Positions 28,221 to 37,644 of a stretch of DNA of 64,000 bases are shown here, piece by piece. The stretch is taken from NCBI GenBank assembly GCA_024343425.1, contig BRLC01000009.1, positions 1-64,000 on the forward strand. Direction: 5' to 3'. The number at the start of each line of letters is the position of its first letter. Position 1 is the first letter of the stretch. The notes under the pieces are model-generated. The model was not told the origin of the DNA. It saw nothing but the letters and a program-made list of their open reading frames with translations, and ran no database searches. The translations under genes were made by a program, and so were the position numbers. The DNA comes from Rhizobiaceae bacterium MnEN-MB40S (GTDB taxonomy: Bacteria; Pseudomonadota; Alphaproteobacteria; Rhizobiales; Rhizobiaceae).

Positions 28221-28931
28221 GAACTGTTTGCTCCACGACGTTATACAGGCGACCGCCTGGATCGGGCGATCTCGCCCGTGTCCAGCTGGAGCCTGTTCCG
28301 TCGATTTGTGATTGTTCTGCGGGACCCTGCCGAAGCCGACCTTCCACACCTGACGCGCCGCGCGATGCAGGTGTATTTGGGAATTCTGAAGGCGCTTCTC
28401 TTAGCATGTTGATCCAAACAGAAATTTACGAACATGCGGTCAATATTGACCAATGGATTTTGGCTTGATGACAAGCCTCAGCATTTGCTGTTACTCGATG
28501 CCTGGAAATCTCCAGGATTGATCGATTACTTGAAGGATCTGAGCAACTTGGACGTCAGACGGATCGGCCGATGGCGCCGTTTCTCCTGGTTCAGGTGGCA
28601 GCCCGGGTTGGACAATCCTATCTCGTCAGCCTATCAAACCCTCTGTCCGCTTTTATGTCCTTGCGGACGGTCTTGCAAGAGGCAAGATGCAGCAATTGCT
28701 AAATGATGAGTTGTGTACAGGGTGCAGTACCCTCATAAATAGATTTGGAAACTTTCGATTAATATTAAGTATTTACGTCTGTTATGTAACTAAACGTTCA
28801 AAATATATCCTGAACGGCGGGACGGTCGCGCCGTCCTGTTCGCACAGAAGCCGCAGATAGCGGTTTTACGATGACGCTCCAGCTAAATTGCAGGATGCGT
28901 CCCTTGTTTGAATTGAGCTTCGCGAGGCGTC
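28221..28931. other. Divergent rne-amiC intergenic region, 711 bases
   Basis: No convincing gene is seen here. The left part is probably the long 5' leader of rne mRNA, as known for this autoregulated gene in enterobacteria; that it is so here is inference. A perfect 14-base palindrome is at 28438-28451. A hairpin GGACGG/CCGTCC with a TCGCG loop is at 28820-28836. The stretch 28735-28815 is strongly A/T-rich and may carry the amiC promoter. Confidence 0.5.
28438..28451. promoter_or_regulatory. Perfect palindrome GGTCAATATTGACC upstream of rne
   Basis: GGTCAATATTGACC is its own reverse complement over 14 bases and lies about 220 bases before the rne start codon. It carries a TTGACC hexamer on both strands, so it could be a dimeric regulator site or overlap a -35 element. 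No regulator can be named. Confidence 0.35.
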
Positions 28932-30293
28932 ATGTATAGGTGTCGTCAATTGCGGGTCGAATCCGGGAGTCGCGCCGGGATCGTCGCCTGCCAGACCAAC
29001 GGATGCGAACGCGGACTCTCGGTGTTGACTGAAGCTCTCCATCACAAATTCGTGATACTGATGCTTACCCTATTGGCTGTTGCGATGACCACGGAAGCGG
29101 CTCTAACGACGCCGTCGAGCGCGACGGATGCGGCCGGCGATATGCAATTCGCCTTTGAAATACGCATCGCGGGCGACGCGACCCGAACGCGCATCGTCCT
29201 TGAATTCGAGGACAGGCCGGAATTTTCCTATCATTATCTGGATGCCCCGCATCGCGTCGTTGTCGACTTTCCCGAGACTGTTTTCGGTTTCTCCGAGGAG
29301 GCTGCGGAGGCGCGCGGTCTGCTGACAGACGTGCGCTATGGCGCAATGGCGCCCGGGCGATCGCGCATGGTGGTCTCGACGTCGGGTCCTGTTCAGGTCG
29401 CGGAGAGTTTGGTCCTCGAAAACGACGAGGCAGGCAGCTATCGGCTTGTGCTCGATCTGGAAAGCGTGTCGCACGATGAATTCGCCTCCCTGATCAAAGA
29501 CCAGCAATGGTATTCAGAAGAGCAGAGCGAAAGCATTGAACCAGCGCCCGGATCCGCCGCTGATCCGACGAAAAAATTCACTGTCGTCATTGACCCCGGT
29601 CATGGCGGCATCGATGGCGGCGCGCGCGGCCGCAATGGTCTGGAGGAAAAGGAGGTTACGCTCAATCTCGGAAAGGCCCTGAAGGATCTGCTGTCCAAAA
29701 ACAGCGGCATGGAAGCGTACATGACCCGGACTGACGACAGTTTCGTCTCGCTCAGCGACCGGGTTCGCTTCGCCAGAGAGAATGGCGCCGATCTCTTCGT
29801 CTCGCTGCACGCCGATTCGATCAGACTGAGAAAGATCAGGGGCGCAACGGTCTATACCCTTTCGGAAAAGGCTTCGGACAATTACGCCCGGGACCTGGCG
29901 CAGCGTGAAAACAAGTCGGACGCCATCGCCGGCTTGTCGTTAGAGGACGAACCGGAGCGCGTGGCGGATATCCTGATCGATCTCATGCGGCGCGAGACAA
30001 AGTTGTTTTCCGTACGTTTCGCGGATTCTGTCATTCAAAACCTGGATGGCAAGGTAGAACTGATCAACAATCCGCATCGTTACGCCGGTTTCCGCGTATT
30101 GCGGGCGCCTGATGTTCCTTCAATTCTTGTCGAGATCGGCTATCTTTCCAATGCGGAAGATGAGAAACTGCTGCAGGATGAGAATTGGCTTGCGGAAATG
30201 GCTGATTTATTGGCAAAAGCCGTCGACGATTTCCGTGTGCTCACCAGAGGCGACGGAGAAGGACCGGAGGAGGTCAACCTCAGTCGGGATTAG
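28932..30293 (+). CDS. amiC: N-acetylmuramoyl-L-alanine amidase with AMIN domain
   Basis: A protein of up to 453 residues that cleaves the amide between MurNAc and the stem peptide, used in daughter-cell separation. An N-terminal hydrophobic export segment (residues ~38-57) is followed by an AMIN domain (TRIVLEFEDRPEFSYHYL, residues ~83-185) that targets the septum. The Amidase_3 zinc domain follows, with VIDPGHGGIDGGARG, NLGKAL, SLHADS and VEIGYLSNAEDE providing the Zn and catalytic residues. The ATG at 28932 leaves an unusually long n-region, so a start nearer the hydrophobic stretch is possible. It is followed by mrcA, the conserved Rhizobiales order. Confidence 0.92.
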   Translation: MYRCRQLRVESGSRAGIVACQTNGCERGLSVLTEALHHKFVILMLTLLAVAMTTEAALTTPSSATDAAGDMQFAFEIRIAGDATRTRIVLEFEDRPEFSYHYLDAPHRVVVDFPETVFGFSEEAAEARGLLTDVRYGAMAPGRSRMVVSTSGPVQVAESLVLENDEAGSYRLVLDLESVSHDEFASLIKDQQWYSEEQSESIEPAPGSAADPTKKFTVVIDPGHGGIDGGARGRNGLEEKEVTLNLGKALKDLLSKNSGMEAYMTRTDDSFVSLSDRVRFARENGADLFVSLHADSIRLRKIRGATVYTLSEKASDNYARDLAQRENKSDAIAGLSLEDEPERVADILIDLMRRETKLFSVRFADSVIQNLDGKVELINNPHRYAGFRVLRAPDVPSILVEIGYLSNAEDEKLLQDENWLAEMADLLAKAVDDFRVLTRGDGEGPEEVNLSRD

Positions 30294-30468
30294 TGTCTGG
30301 TCGGTCGGGACGTCGTGTTGCAATGTCGCCACAATGTTGGCGCAACCGGATCGATTGATCGGACGGTGTGAGGAGCAGCCCTATTTTGCGCACATTCGTC
30401 GCGGTATTGGGGCATACTCAGGCTTCGCGGCGAGTCGGCATGCATAACGCGGAAACGGTATAGTATTC

Positions 30469-32937
30469 ATGGTCAGGCTGATAGGATATCTCTTCGGAAT
30501 CGGAACGGTGTTGTTTCTCATCGTCGCCGCGGGCATTTGGGTCTATGTGGGCAACATGACGCAGGACCTGCCGGACTACGAGGTTCTGGCCAGCTACGAG
30601 CCGCCGGTCACCACCCGCGTCCACGCCTCCGACGGCAGCCTGATGGCGGAATATGCCCGCGAGAGGCGTCTGTACCTGCCGATACAGGCGGTGCCGGACC
30701 GCGTGAAAGCCGCCTTCCTTTCCGCCGAGGACAAGAATTTCTACAGTCACCCGGGTCTCGATTACGGCGGCCTGATCCGCGCGATCGTCACCAATCTCCA
30801 GAATTATTCCTCCGGCAGCAGAAGGCTCGTTGGCGCCTCGACGATCACCCAGCAGGTCGCCAAGAATTTCCTGCTGACGTCGGAGCAGTCGATCGAGCGC
30901 AAGATCAAGGAAGCAGTGCTCGCCTTCCGCATCGAGCAGGCCTATTCCAAGGACCGGATTCTCGAACTCTATCTCAACGAGATTCCGTTCGGATTCAATT
31001 CCTACGGCATCGCCGGAGCGGCGCTGATCTATTTCAACAAATCCGTCAGCGAACTGACGCTGCCGGAAGCCGCTTATCTTGCAGCGTTGCCGAAGGGCCC
31101 GGCGAACTACCATCCCTACCGACACCCGGAAGCCGCCATCGAGCGGCGCAACTGGGTGATCGACCGCATGGTTGAAAACGGCTACGTCGATACGCAGGAC
31201 GGCGAAGACGCCAAGGCCCAGCCGCTTGGCGTCAATCTGCGCCGCTTCGGCTCCTACCTGTTCGCGTCGGACTATTTTTCCGAAGAAGTCAGACGCGAAA
31301 TCATGGAGCGCTATGGCGAGAAGTCGCTCTATGAGGGCGGACTTTCCGTGCGCACGACGCTTGATCCGCACCTGCAGGAACTGGCGCGCAAGGCGCTTCA
31401 GCACGGCCTGATGGGCTACGATACGAAACGCGGTTTTCGCGGACCTGTCGCGACTGTGGACGCCAGCGGCGACTGGGGTCTGGCGGTCTCGGAAGTCAAA
31501 CCGCTGCGCGACGTGCCGGAATGGCAGCTTGGCGTCGTTCTCGAAGCGGGCGCCGATACGGCGCAACTTGGCTTGAGGCCGGTCACCACGGCGTCAGGCG
31601 AAGTCGACGATGCGCGTGAAACCATCACCATTTCCGGCGCCGACATGGAATGGGCCTACCGGCTCAACAAGGACGGCGCGACGTCCAAGGCCAAAAGCGT
31701 TGCGGATATTCTGAAGGTCGGCGACGTCGTGTACGTTGAAGAGGTGCTCGGCGGCGAGCAGGACGCGGCCAACAAGTTCGTCATGCGGCAGGTTCCGGAA
31801 GTGGAAGGCGCGATTGCGGCAATGGATCCGCACACAGGGCGCGTGCTCGCGCTGATCGGCGGGTTTTCCTTCTCCAATTCGCAGTATAACCGCGCCACCC
31901 AGGCCATGCGTCAACCGGGTTCCTCATTCAAACCTTTCGTCTACGCCGCTGCGCTCGACAATGGCTACAGCCCGGCGTCGGTGGTTCTTGACGCGCCGAT
32001 ACAGATTGTTTCGGGCAACGAGGTCTGGGAGCCGAAGAACTATGGCGGCGGGTCTGCCGGACCTTCGACGCTGAGGCTCGGCATCGAGCGGTCCCGCAAC
32101 CTGATGACGGTGCGTCTCGCCAAGGATATGGGCATCGAACTCGTCGCCGAATATGCCGAGCGCTTCGGCATCTATGACGACATGCCGCCTTATCTGCCGA
32201 TGGCGCTGGGCTCGGGCGAAACGACGGTGCTGCGCATGGTGACCGCCTACGCGGTTCTGGCGAATGGCGGCAAGCAGATAACCCCGTCGCTGATCGACCG
32301 AATCCAGGACAGATACGGCCATACGATCTACAAGCACGAAGACCGCCGCTGTGACGCATGCAACGCCGACGAATGGCAGAACCAGCCTGAGCCGGAGATC
32401 ATCGACATGCGCGAGCAGGTGCTCGATCCGATGACCGCCTACCAGGTGACCTCGATGCTGGAAGGCGTGGTGACTCGCGGAACGGCGGCGAGCAAGGTCA
32501 ATCTCGAACGGCCCGTCGCCGGCAAGACCGGCACGACCAACGAGGAAAAGGACGCCTGGTTTGTCGGCTACACGCCAGACCTCGTCGCCGGCGTCTTTAT
32601 CGGTTTCGACAATCCGACGCCGATGGGCCGGGGATCGACCGGCGGCGGCCTTGCCGCGCCCGTCTTCAACGAGTTCATGACGGCGGCGCTGGAAGGCAGA
32701 CAGCCGATCGGCTTCCGCATTCCTCCCGGTCTGAAACTCATTCCGATCAACCGGAAGACCGGCATGGAAGCGAGAGCCGGCGACCCGGACGTGATTTACG
32801 AATCCTTCAAGCCAGGCACCGGACCGGCCGACTTCTTCTCCGTCATCGGCGCGGAATACGCCACTGGCGCCGAAATTCTCGATATCTCTCCGCAGGCGAA
32901 CCGGGCTGTCGGCTCCGGGGCAGGGGGTCTTTACTGA
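30469..32937 (+). CDS. mrcA: Penicillin-binding protein 1A
   Basis: An 822-residue bifunctional class A PBP. It has an N-terminal anchor (residues ~5-25), then a GT51 transglycosylase domain with AEDKNFYSHPGLDYGGLIRA holding the catalytic Glu and STITQQVAKNFLL. An OB-like insertion (residues ~320-440) follows. The transpeptidase domain carries the nucleophile motif SSFK, the SRN motif and KTGTTNEEKDAWF. It polymerises and cross-links peptidoglycan. It lies 175 bases after amiC and 111 before prfB, a stable gene order in this group. Confidence 0.96.
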   Translation: MVRLIGYLFGIGTVLFLIVAAGIWVYVGNMTQDLPDYEVLASYEPPVTTRVHASDGSLMAEYARERRLYLPIQAVPDRVKAAFLSAEDKNFYSHPGLDYGGLIRAIVTNLQNYSSGSRRLVGASTITQQVAKNFLLTSEQSIERKIKEAVLAFRIEQAYSKDRILELYLNEIPFGFNSYGIAGAALIYFNKSVSELTLPEAAYLAALPKGPANYHPYRHPEAAIERRNWVIDRMVENGYVDTQDGEDAKAQPLGVNLRRFGSYLFASDYFSEEVRREIMERYGEKSLYEGGLSVRTTLDPHLQELARKALQHGLMGYDTKRGFRGPVATVDASGDWGLAVSEVKPLRDVPEWQLGVVLEAGADTAQLGLRPVTTASGEVDDARETITISGADMEWAYRLNKDGATSKAKSVADILKVGDVVYVEEVLGGEQDAANKFVMRQVPEVEGAIAAMDPHTGRVLALIGGFSFSNSQYNRATQAMRQPGSSFKPFVYAAALDNGYSPASVVLDAPIQIVSGNEVWEPKNYGGGSAGPSTLRLGIERSRNLMTVRLAKDMGIELVAEYAERFGIYDDMPPYLPMALGSGETTVLRMVTAYAVLANGGKQITPSLIDRIQDRYGHTIYKHEDRRCDACNADEWQNQPEPEIIDMREQVLDPMTAYQVTSMLEGVVTRGTAASKVNLERPVAGKTGTTNEEKDAWFVGYTPDLVAGVFIGFDNPTPMGRGSTGGGLAAPVFNEFMTAALEGRQPIGFRIPPGLKLIPINRKTGMEARAGDPDVIYESFKPGTGPADFFSVIGAEYATGAEILDISPQANRAVGSGAGGLY

Positions 32938-33048
32938 TCTGATCAGCCGCGCGACGGACAGACCCTTTTCTATAAAATTGAAAGGGGCTATGGTCCGCGC
33001 GATTACGCCTGAGGGCGACAACACACATGCAAGAAACCAGGGAATATC

Positions 33049-34177
33049 ATGCGTTCGGAAATTCAGTCTCTCGTCGACGAAATCAAGCAGGCCATAAGCC
33101 TGCTGAGGAGGCATCTTTGACTGGGAACCGGCTCTCAAACGACTGGAATTCCTGAACGTCAAGGCTGAAGATCCGGATATCTGGAACGATCCGCAGGAAG
33201 CGCAGAAGCTGATGCGCGAGCGTCAGCAACTCGAGGAGCGGATCAACGGTCTGCGCGATCTCGAAACCCGGCTTGAAGACAATATCGGCCTCATCGAACT
33301 CGGAGAAGAAGAGGGCGACGGCGACGTCGTGACCGAAGCCGAGGACGCGCTGCGCGCGATGAAGTCCGATATCGAGCGCCAGCAGATCGAATTGCTGCTC
33401 TCGGGCGAGGCGGACGAGAACGACACCTATCTTGAAATCCACTCCGGCGCCGGCGGCACGGAGAGCCAGGACTGGGCCAACATGCTGTTGCGCATGTATT
33501 CCCGCTGGGCGGAAAAGAACAAGATGAAGGTCGAGATCCTCGAAGTTCACGACGGCGAAGAGGCCGGCATCAAGTCGGTGACAATGCTGGTCAAGGGTCA
33601 CAACGCCTATGGCTGGCTGAAGACCGAATCCGGCGTGCACAGGCTGGTCAGGATTTCGCCTTTCGACAGCCAGGCGAGACGCCACACTTCGTTCTCGTCG
33701 GTATGGGTCTATCCAGTGGTCGACGATTCGATTGAAATCGACATTCCGGATTCCGATGTGCGCATCGACACCTACCGCGCGTCCGGCGCCGGCGGGCAGC
33801 ACGTCAACACGACCGACTCCGCGGTGCGCATCACCCATATTCCGACCAATATCGTGGTGCAGTGCCAGAACGAGCGTTCGCAGCACAAGAACCGCGCGAC
33901 AGCCTGGGAAATGCTGCGCTCGCGTCTCTACGAAGAAGAACTGAAGCGCCGCGAGGACGCAGCCAGCGAACAGGAAGCCTCGAAGACCGAAATCGGCTGG
34001 GGCCACCAGATCCGCTCCTACGTGTTGCAGCCCTATCAGTTGGTGAAGGATCTTCGCACCGGCGTGGAAAGCACGAGCCCCCAGGACGTGCTGGACGGAT
34101 CGCTTGACGCGTTCATGGAAGCAGCGCTCGCCCACCGCGTCCATGGCGGCGACGAGGTGGTCGAGGATATCGCCTGA
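33049..34177 (+). CDS. prfB: Peptide chain release factor 2, programmed +1 frameshift
   Basis: RF2 ends translation at UGA and UAA. The gene begins at ATG 33049 and reads 23 codons to an in-frame TGA at 33118-33120. The protein then continues in the +1 frame from 33119 ([18 protein letters not shown]), giving 375 residues in all: join(33049..33117, 33119..34177). The downstream part has the stop-reading motif SPF ([10 protein letters not shown]) and the peptidyl-hydrolysis motif GGQ ([12 protein letters not shown]). Readers that ignore the shift would call a truncated gene from an ATG at 33212, which is wrong. Low RF2 favours the shift, so the protein controls its own level. Confidence 0.97.
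33106..33121 (+). promoter_or_regulatory. prfB recoding site
   Basis: AGGAGGCATCTTTGAC combines an internal Shine-Dalgarno (AGGAGG), a 3-base spacer (CAT), the slippery CTT codon and the TGA followed by C, with the same spacing as the E. coli site. The peptidyl-tRNA slips +1 from CUU to UUU when RF2 is scarce. Confidence 0.95.
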
Positions 34178-34190
34178 TTATGCTGCGGGA

Positions 34191-34691
34191 TCAGTTGCTC
34201 GCCGGCAGGAATTCGTGGTCGCCGAACTCGTCGACAAAGAGCTCCCAGGTGTCTGGCTCCGTGATAGACGGGTCTTCCTTCAGGTAGACATAGGTGACGA
34301 AACCGGCGTTTTCCGACACGCCGGTGGAGTTCTCCGGCCGCATGTCGGTGATGTAGGCGCTCATGTCGGTCAGCTCCTGGATCTCTCTTGTATCGAGTAC
34401 GGTCGGGCTGCCGTCCGAGAGACCAAGCTTCTGTAGATAGAGCCTCGAGGTGTTGTCCTGCGAGCGTACCGCGACGGCGCGGTAATAGCCCTTGCCGGCG
34501 TCCCCGTCGGCTGAACTCTCCCATCGACCGCCGCTCACCACAGCAACCACTTTTGGCGACAGGGCGTCGGCGGCTTCACGCGCATTCTCCTGCGCTATCG
34601 CGATGGTCGCGGGTCCGCACGCGAGAATAAGGGACAGAAGCGTTGCGCGCGCGCCGGACTTCAAATTGGAGGGTAGGGGCGTAGTTGGCAT
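34191..34691 (-). CDS. Secreted protein of unknown function
   Basis: A 166-residue protein with a signal peptide (residues ~1-34, hydrophobic TLLSLILACGPATIAIAQE) and a small soluble domain with several beta strands (GRWESSADGDAGKGYYRAVA, then SRLYLQKLGL, then AGFVTYVYLKED) ending in an acidic tail. GGGAGG lies 6 bases before the ATG. I do not recognise the family. It converges on prfB with 13 bases between stops and lies downstream of nadK on the same strand, 86 bases away. Confidence 0.7.
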   Translation of the reverse strand: MPTTPLPSNLKSGARATLLSLILACGPATIAIAQENAREAADALSPKVVAVVSGGRWESSADGDAGKGYYRAVAVRSQDNTSRLYLQKLGLSDGSPTVLDTREIQELTDMSAYITDMRPENSTGVSENAGFVTYVYLKEDPSITEPDTWELFVDEFGDHEFLPASN

Positions 34692-34777
34692 TTCGGCCTC
34701 CCGGGCTGTTTTCCTGATTCAGGGCCAGTGAGCGCCTTCTATAGCACGACAATGCGACCGAATCCGAGCCTTCGTCG

Positions 34778-35551
34778 CTAGTAGAGGAACTGTTCGGCCA
34801 GGATCCTGTCTTCCCAGCTGTGATCCGGATCCGAAAGGATATTGACCGTGACCTCGCTGGATTCACGGATGCTGACGTGAACGACGGATTTGACTTCCGT
34901 GTGGTCCGCAACGGCGTTGACAGGTCGCTTCTTGTTTTCCAGAACCTCGATATCAACCTTCACGCGGTTGGGCAGGAGCGCGCCGCGCCAGCGCCGCGGA
35001 CGAAACGCGCTGACCGGCGTGAGCGCGAGCAGCGGGGCCTCCAGTGGCAGGATCGGCCCGTGCGCAGACAGATTATAGGCTGTCGAGCCCGCCGGCGTCG
35101 CCACCATGACGCCGTCGCAGATCAGTTCCGCGAGACGTTCGCGTCCGTCGACCAGCACGCGCAGCTTGGCCGCCTGATAGGACTGCCTGAGCAGGGAGAC
35201 CTCGTTGATCGCGTAGGCCGCCGTTTCGTTTCCTTCCGTGTCTGTCGCCACCATCTCGAGCGGGTGGATGTTGTGTTTGACGGCGTCCGCGATGCGTTCG
35301 ATCAGTCCCTGTTCGTGATATTCATTGAGAAGAAAGCCGACCGAGCCGCGATTCATGCCGTAGAGCAGTTTGTCGGAATGCATGTTCTCGTGCAGCATCT
35401 GCAGCATGAAGCCGTCGCCTCCGAGGACGACGATCACGTCGGCCTGTTCGGGGTCCGTCTGGCCGTACAGAGCGGCGAGTTTTTTCGCCGCGCGCCGCGC
35501 GCTGTCGGCTTCGCTGCATACAAACGCCAGAGACGGTGTCCGACCTGTCAT
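34778..35551 (-). CDS. nadK: NAD kinase
   Basis: A 257-residue ATP-NAD kinase that makes NADP from NAD. Motifs are VVLGGDGFMLQ (GGDG), the NE/D segment (YAINEVSLLR), and VATPAGSTAYNLSAHGPIL. Length fits the short alphaproteobacterial form. I chose the ATG at 35551 because GAGGGA precedes it by 7 bases; an ATG 18 codons upstream lacks support. Confidence 0.95.
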   Translation of the reverse strand: MTGRTPSLAFVCSEADSARRAAKKLAALYGQTDPEQADVIVVLGGDGFMLQMLHENMHSDKLLYGMNRGSVGFLLNEYHEQGLIERIADAVKHNIHPLEMVATDTEGNETAAYAINEVSLLRQSYQAAKLRVLVDGRERLAELICDGVMVATPAGSTAYNLSAHGPILPLEAPLLALTPVSAFRPRRWRGALLPNRVKVDIEVLENKKRPVNAVADHTEVKSVVHVSIRESSEVTVNILSDPDHSWEDRILAEQFLY

Positions 35552-35692
35552 GATTGATCCCTCAAGAGCTCTTTCTAGGATGGCGTCCGGCGATCGCGGA
35601 TACAAGGGCTATCCGATACAGCGATTAAGGATTGTATAATTTCGACGATTTTAACTTTACACACTTTTCGATTATGATAAGTGCACCGCGTT

Positions 35693-35768
35693 GCCCTTGT
35701 AGCTCAGTTGGTAGAGCATCTGATTTGTAATCAGGCGGTCGGGAGTTCGAGTCTCTCCGGGGGCACCA
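35693..35768 (+). tRNA. tRNA-Thr (anticodon UGU)
   Basis: A 76-base cloverleaf. Acceptor GCCCTTG pairs with CGGGGGC (two G-U pairs), the D-arm contains AGCTCAGTTGGTAGAGC, the anticodon stem TCTGA/TCAGG encloses TTTGTAA with anticodon TGT, the T-loop is GTTCGAGTC, and CCA is encoded. An integrase remnant begins 9 bases after the 3' end, so this tRNA is the probable attachment site of an integrated element. Confidence 0.97.
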
Positions 35769-35776
35769 TTCAACAA

Positions 35777-36076
35777 CTATCCTGTTGTTTTGCTTTCTTT
35801 TTCTTCCCTCAATCCCGAACCGGATAGCGAGGTTCGGGGCATGATGTTCTCGTAATGGTCCGCAGCTCTCTCAGAAGACCGCATTCCGAGGCGTTGTCTG
35901 TCAGCGCCTTTTATATAGATTTCCGCCTGTGACGTACTGAACCATCCGAACTGAGCCATGAGTTCATGAGTGGTCGAACCGGCGTCGGCTGCAATGGTCG
36001 CCGCTAGCTTTCTTATCCCGTGGGCTGATTTGCCCTTCTCCAGTCCTACCTCTAGGCATCGCGCCAAGGCCAGCAA
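35777..36076 (-). pseudogene. Tyrosine integrase, C-terminal remnant
   Basis: About 95 residues covering only the end of a phage-type tyrosine recombinase. HGIRKLAATIAADAGSTTHE holds the catalytic HxxR, QFGWFSTSQAEIYIKGADRQ holds the C-terminal Trp/His-position region and the nucleophile Tyr, followed by a variable tail. The core-binding domain and the first catalytic Arg are absent, and sequence further upstream on this strand shows no integrase match in any frame. It abuts tRNA-Thr, as integrases of islands do. Not expected to be active. Confidence 0.8.
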
Positions 36077-36185
36077 CAGAACGGGCCGGACGATGCGGTG
36101 TGAAAGGCGGTTGCGAATAGGTATTGAGCGGCAACGAAACTTCGAACAATGATCCCACAGGATCGCCGAGAATCAACAAGAGGCG

Positions 36186-37418
36186 TTGGCAGGGTTGGAT
36201 AAGTCTTATTCGGACACGATCGACATAGTAGCCAGTCTGGCCGGCTGCACATCGGATCAGGTGAAGCGCTTCATTGCTCATGGCCTGTTCGATGCTGACC
36301 GGATCTCGGAAGCCGATGTAAACGGTGTCCGGCTGGTCGCAAGTTTTGAACAGTCCGGGTTTCCATTGGATACGATCGCACGGACATTCAGTCGGGAAGG
36401 CATTTCACTGGATTTTGCACGTGAAATGCTCGCCATTCCCATTCGTATGAGCACCCGAACCTACAGGGAGGTCAATCGTGAGTTTGGCTTTTCTCCGGAG
36501 TTTGCCAACCAGATAGCGATTGCGCTGGGTGTGTCGCGGCCCGATCAGGGCGATCTGGCGCGGGAGGATGATATTGCATTCCTGAGACTCGTGGCCGCCG
36601 CACTTGCCGCGGGTCTCGATAAGAGGGTGGTGATCCGGTACATGCGCACACTCGGGCGGGCAATGAGAACGATCTCTGAAGCGCAGCGCGATCTGTTTCG
36701 TTCCGAGGTAATTACGCCATTGAACGATGCAGGAGTGCCGCTCAGCGAGTTTCTTATGCTGACCGCCAAAAGGCGAAGCGCCCTGCAGAAGATCGGTTAT
36801 GAGGCAACCTTGAAACTGCAGGCTCGTATCCTCGAAACACTGGTGTTCGACGATGTTTCCAACTGGTTGCATGAGGCTTTGCGCGATGCTGGCATGCCTT
36901 CGGCTACTTCCGAAGAATCGAAGGTCATTTGTTTTGTCGACCTGTCAAACTACTCGGATTTTGTGAGGTTACACGGCGACCATGAAGGCCTTCAAATCAC
37001 TGAGGCGCTTGAAGAGGCCGTTCAACGGCACGTCGACCCTGATCATGGACGCATCGTCAAAACGCTTGGCGACGGCATTCTGTGTATATTCTTCACCGCA
37101 AAACCTGCAATAGATTCCGCCATGAAGATGATATCGCAGGTCGCTCAGGGGCAAAATTGGTCGCTGCATGTCGGAATGGCTGCTGGACGGGTCATTTCCC
37201 GTGATGGCGATGTCTATGGAGCTACTGTAAACCGAGCTGCACGGCTTTGCGCCAAGGCGCGTGGACGCTCGATCCTGATTGATGAAGCCATGTTCAAACA
37301 GCTCGATCCAAACGGCCGTTCTGCATGGAAACCGGTCGAACTGCCACTGATGAGGGGCATGACGGAAACGCGTGCTTTTGAACTTGGTTCGGAGGCTGGC
37401 GGCTTCGTCAGTTCGTAG
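36186..37418 (+). CDS. Class III adenylate/guanylate cyclase with N-terminal regulatory domain
   Basis: A 410-residue soluble cyclase. Residues ~1-235 are helical and resemble the adenylate cyclase regulatory domain known from Rv1264-type enzymes. Residues ~245-400 form the catalytic domain: CFVDLSNYSDF with the first metal Asp, RIVKTLGDGILCIF with the second metal Asp and a Lys at the purine-selecting position, and GATVNRAARLC with the transition-state Asn and Arg. All key residues appear present. The start is TTG at 36186, or possibly the TTG at 36195. Base composition is less GC-rich than the core genes around. It is the first whole gene after the integrase remnant. Confidence 0.85.
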   Translation: MAGLDKSYSDTIDIVASLAGCTSDQVKRFIAHGLFDADRISEADVNGVRLVASFEQSGFPLDTIARTFSREGISLDFAREMLAIPIRMSTRTYREVNREFGFSPEFANQIAIALGVSRPDQGDLAREDDIAFLRLVAAALAAGLDKRVVIRYMRTLGRAMRTISEAQRDLFRSEVITPLNDAGVPLSEFLMLTAKRRSALQKIGYEATLKLQARILETLVFDDVSNWLHEALRDAGMPSATSEESKVICFVDLSNYSDFVRLHGDHEGLQITEALEEAVQRHVDPDHGRIVKTLGDGILCIFFTAKPAIDSAMKMISQVAQGQNWSLHVGMAAGRVISRDGDVYGATVNRAARLCAKARGRSILIDEAMFKQLDPNGRSAWKPVELPLMRGMTETRAFELGSEAGGFVSS

Positions 37419-37553
37419 AGCGTGCACCAGTCGGGAGGATAAACGGAAGTATGCTCTCAACCATAGCCTCGAAAGAACCGTGCGGGAGTTCCGCCTTGGC
37501 TTGACTCAGAAGACGGCCGGTTTCAACAACCGCTTCTCTCAATGCGGCTTTCG
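37408..37553 (-). pseudogene. DUF3102-like remnant
   Basis: The minus strand encodes AALREAVVETGRLLSQAKAE, then LPHGSFEAMVESILPF. The GRLLxxAKxxLPHGxFxxM pattern recalls DUF3102, a family seen on phages and mobile elements. The sequence is cut at its 5' side by the palindromic element starting at 37554; an ATG inside that element happens to be in frame but gives an unrelated leader. It overlaps the end of the cyclase gene by 11 bases on the opposite strand. Confidence 0.5.
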
Positions 37554-37631
37554 CTAGTGTGGTGGATTTGAAGTTCCTTACATTGTAGCAGCAGTCTCTT
37601 ACAGGAACTTCAAATCCGTAAACCACACTAG
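37554..37631. repeat. Palindromic element 1 (MITE-like)
   Basis: A 78-base imperfect palindrome bounded by CTAG at both ends. The left arm, CTAGTGTGGTGGATTTGAAG then TTCCT, pairs with the right arm, AGGAACTTCAAATCC then GTAAACCACACTAG, apart from four extra bases. It can fold into a long hairpin. CTAG at each tip suggests TA or CTAG target duplication. It encodes nothing and interrupts the DUF3102-like remnant. Confidence 0.75.
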
Positions 37632-37644
37632 AAACATTATCTTG

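Noticed and set aside
28434-28706. A 90-codon open frame in the rne-amiC gap
   Set aside because: No ribosome site, no family resemblance, and it overlaps the probable rne leader and the palindrome.
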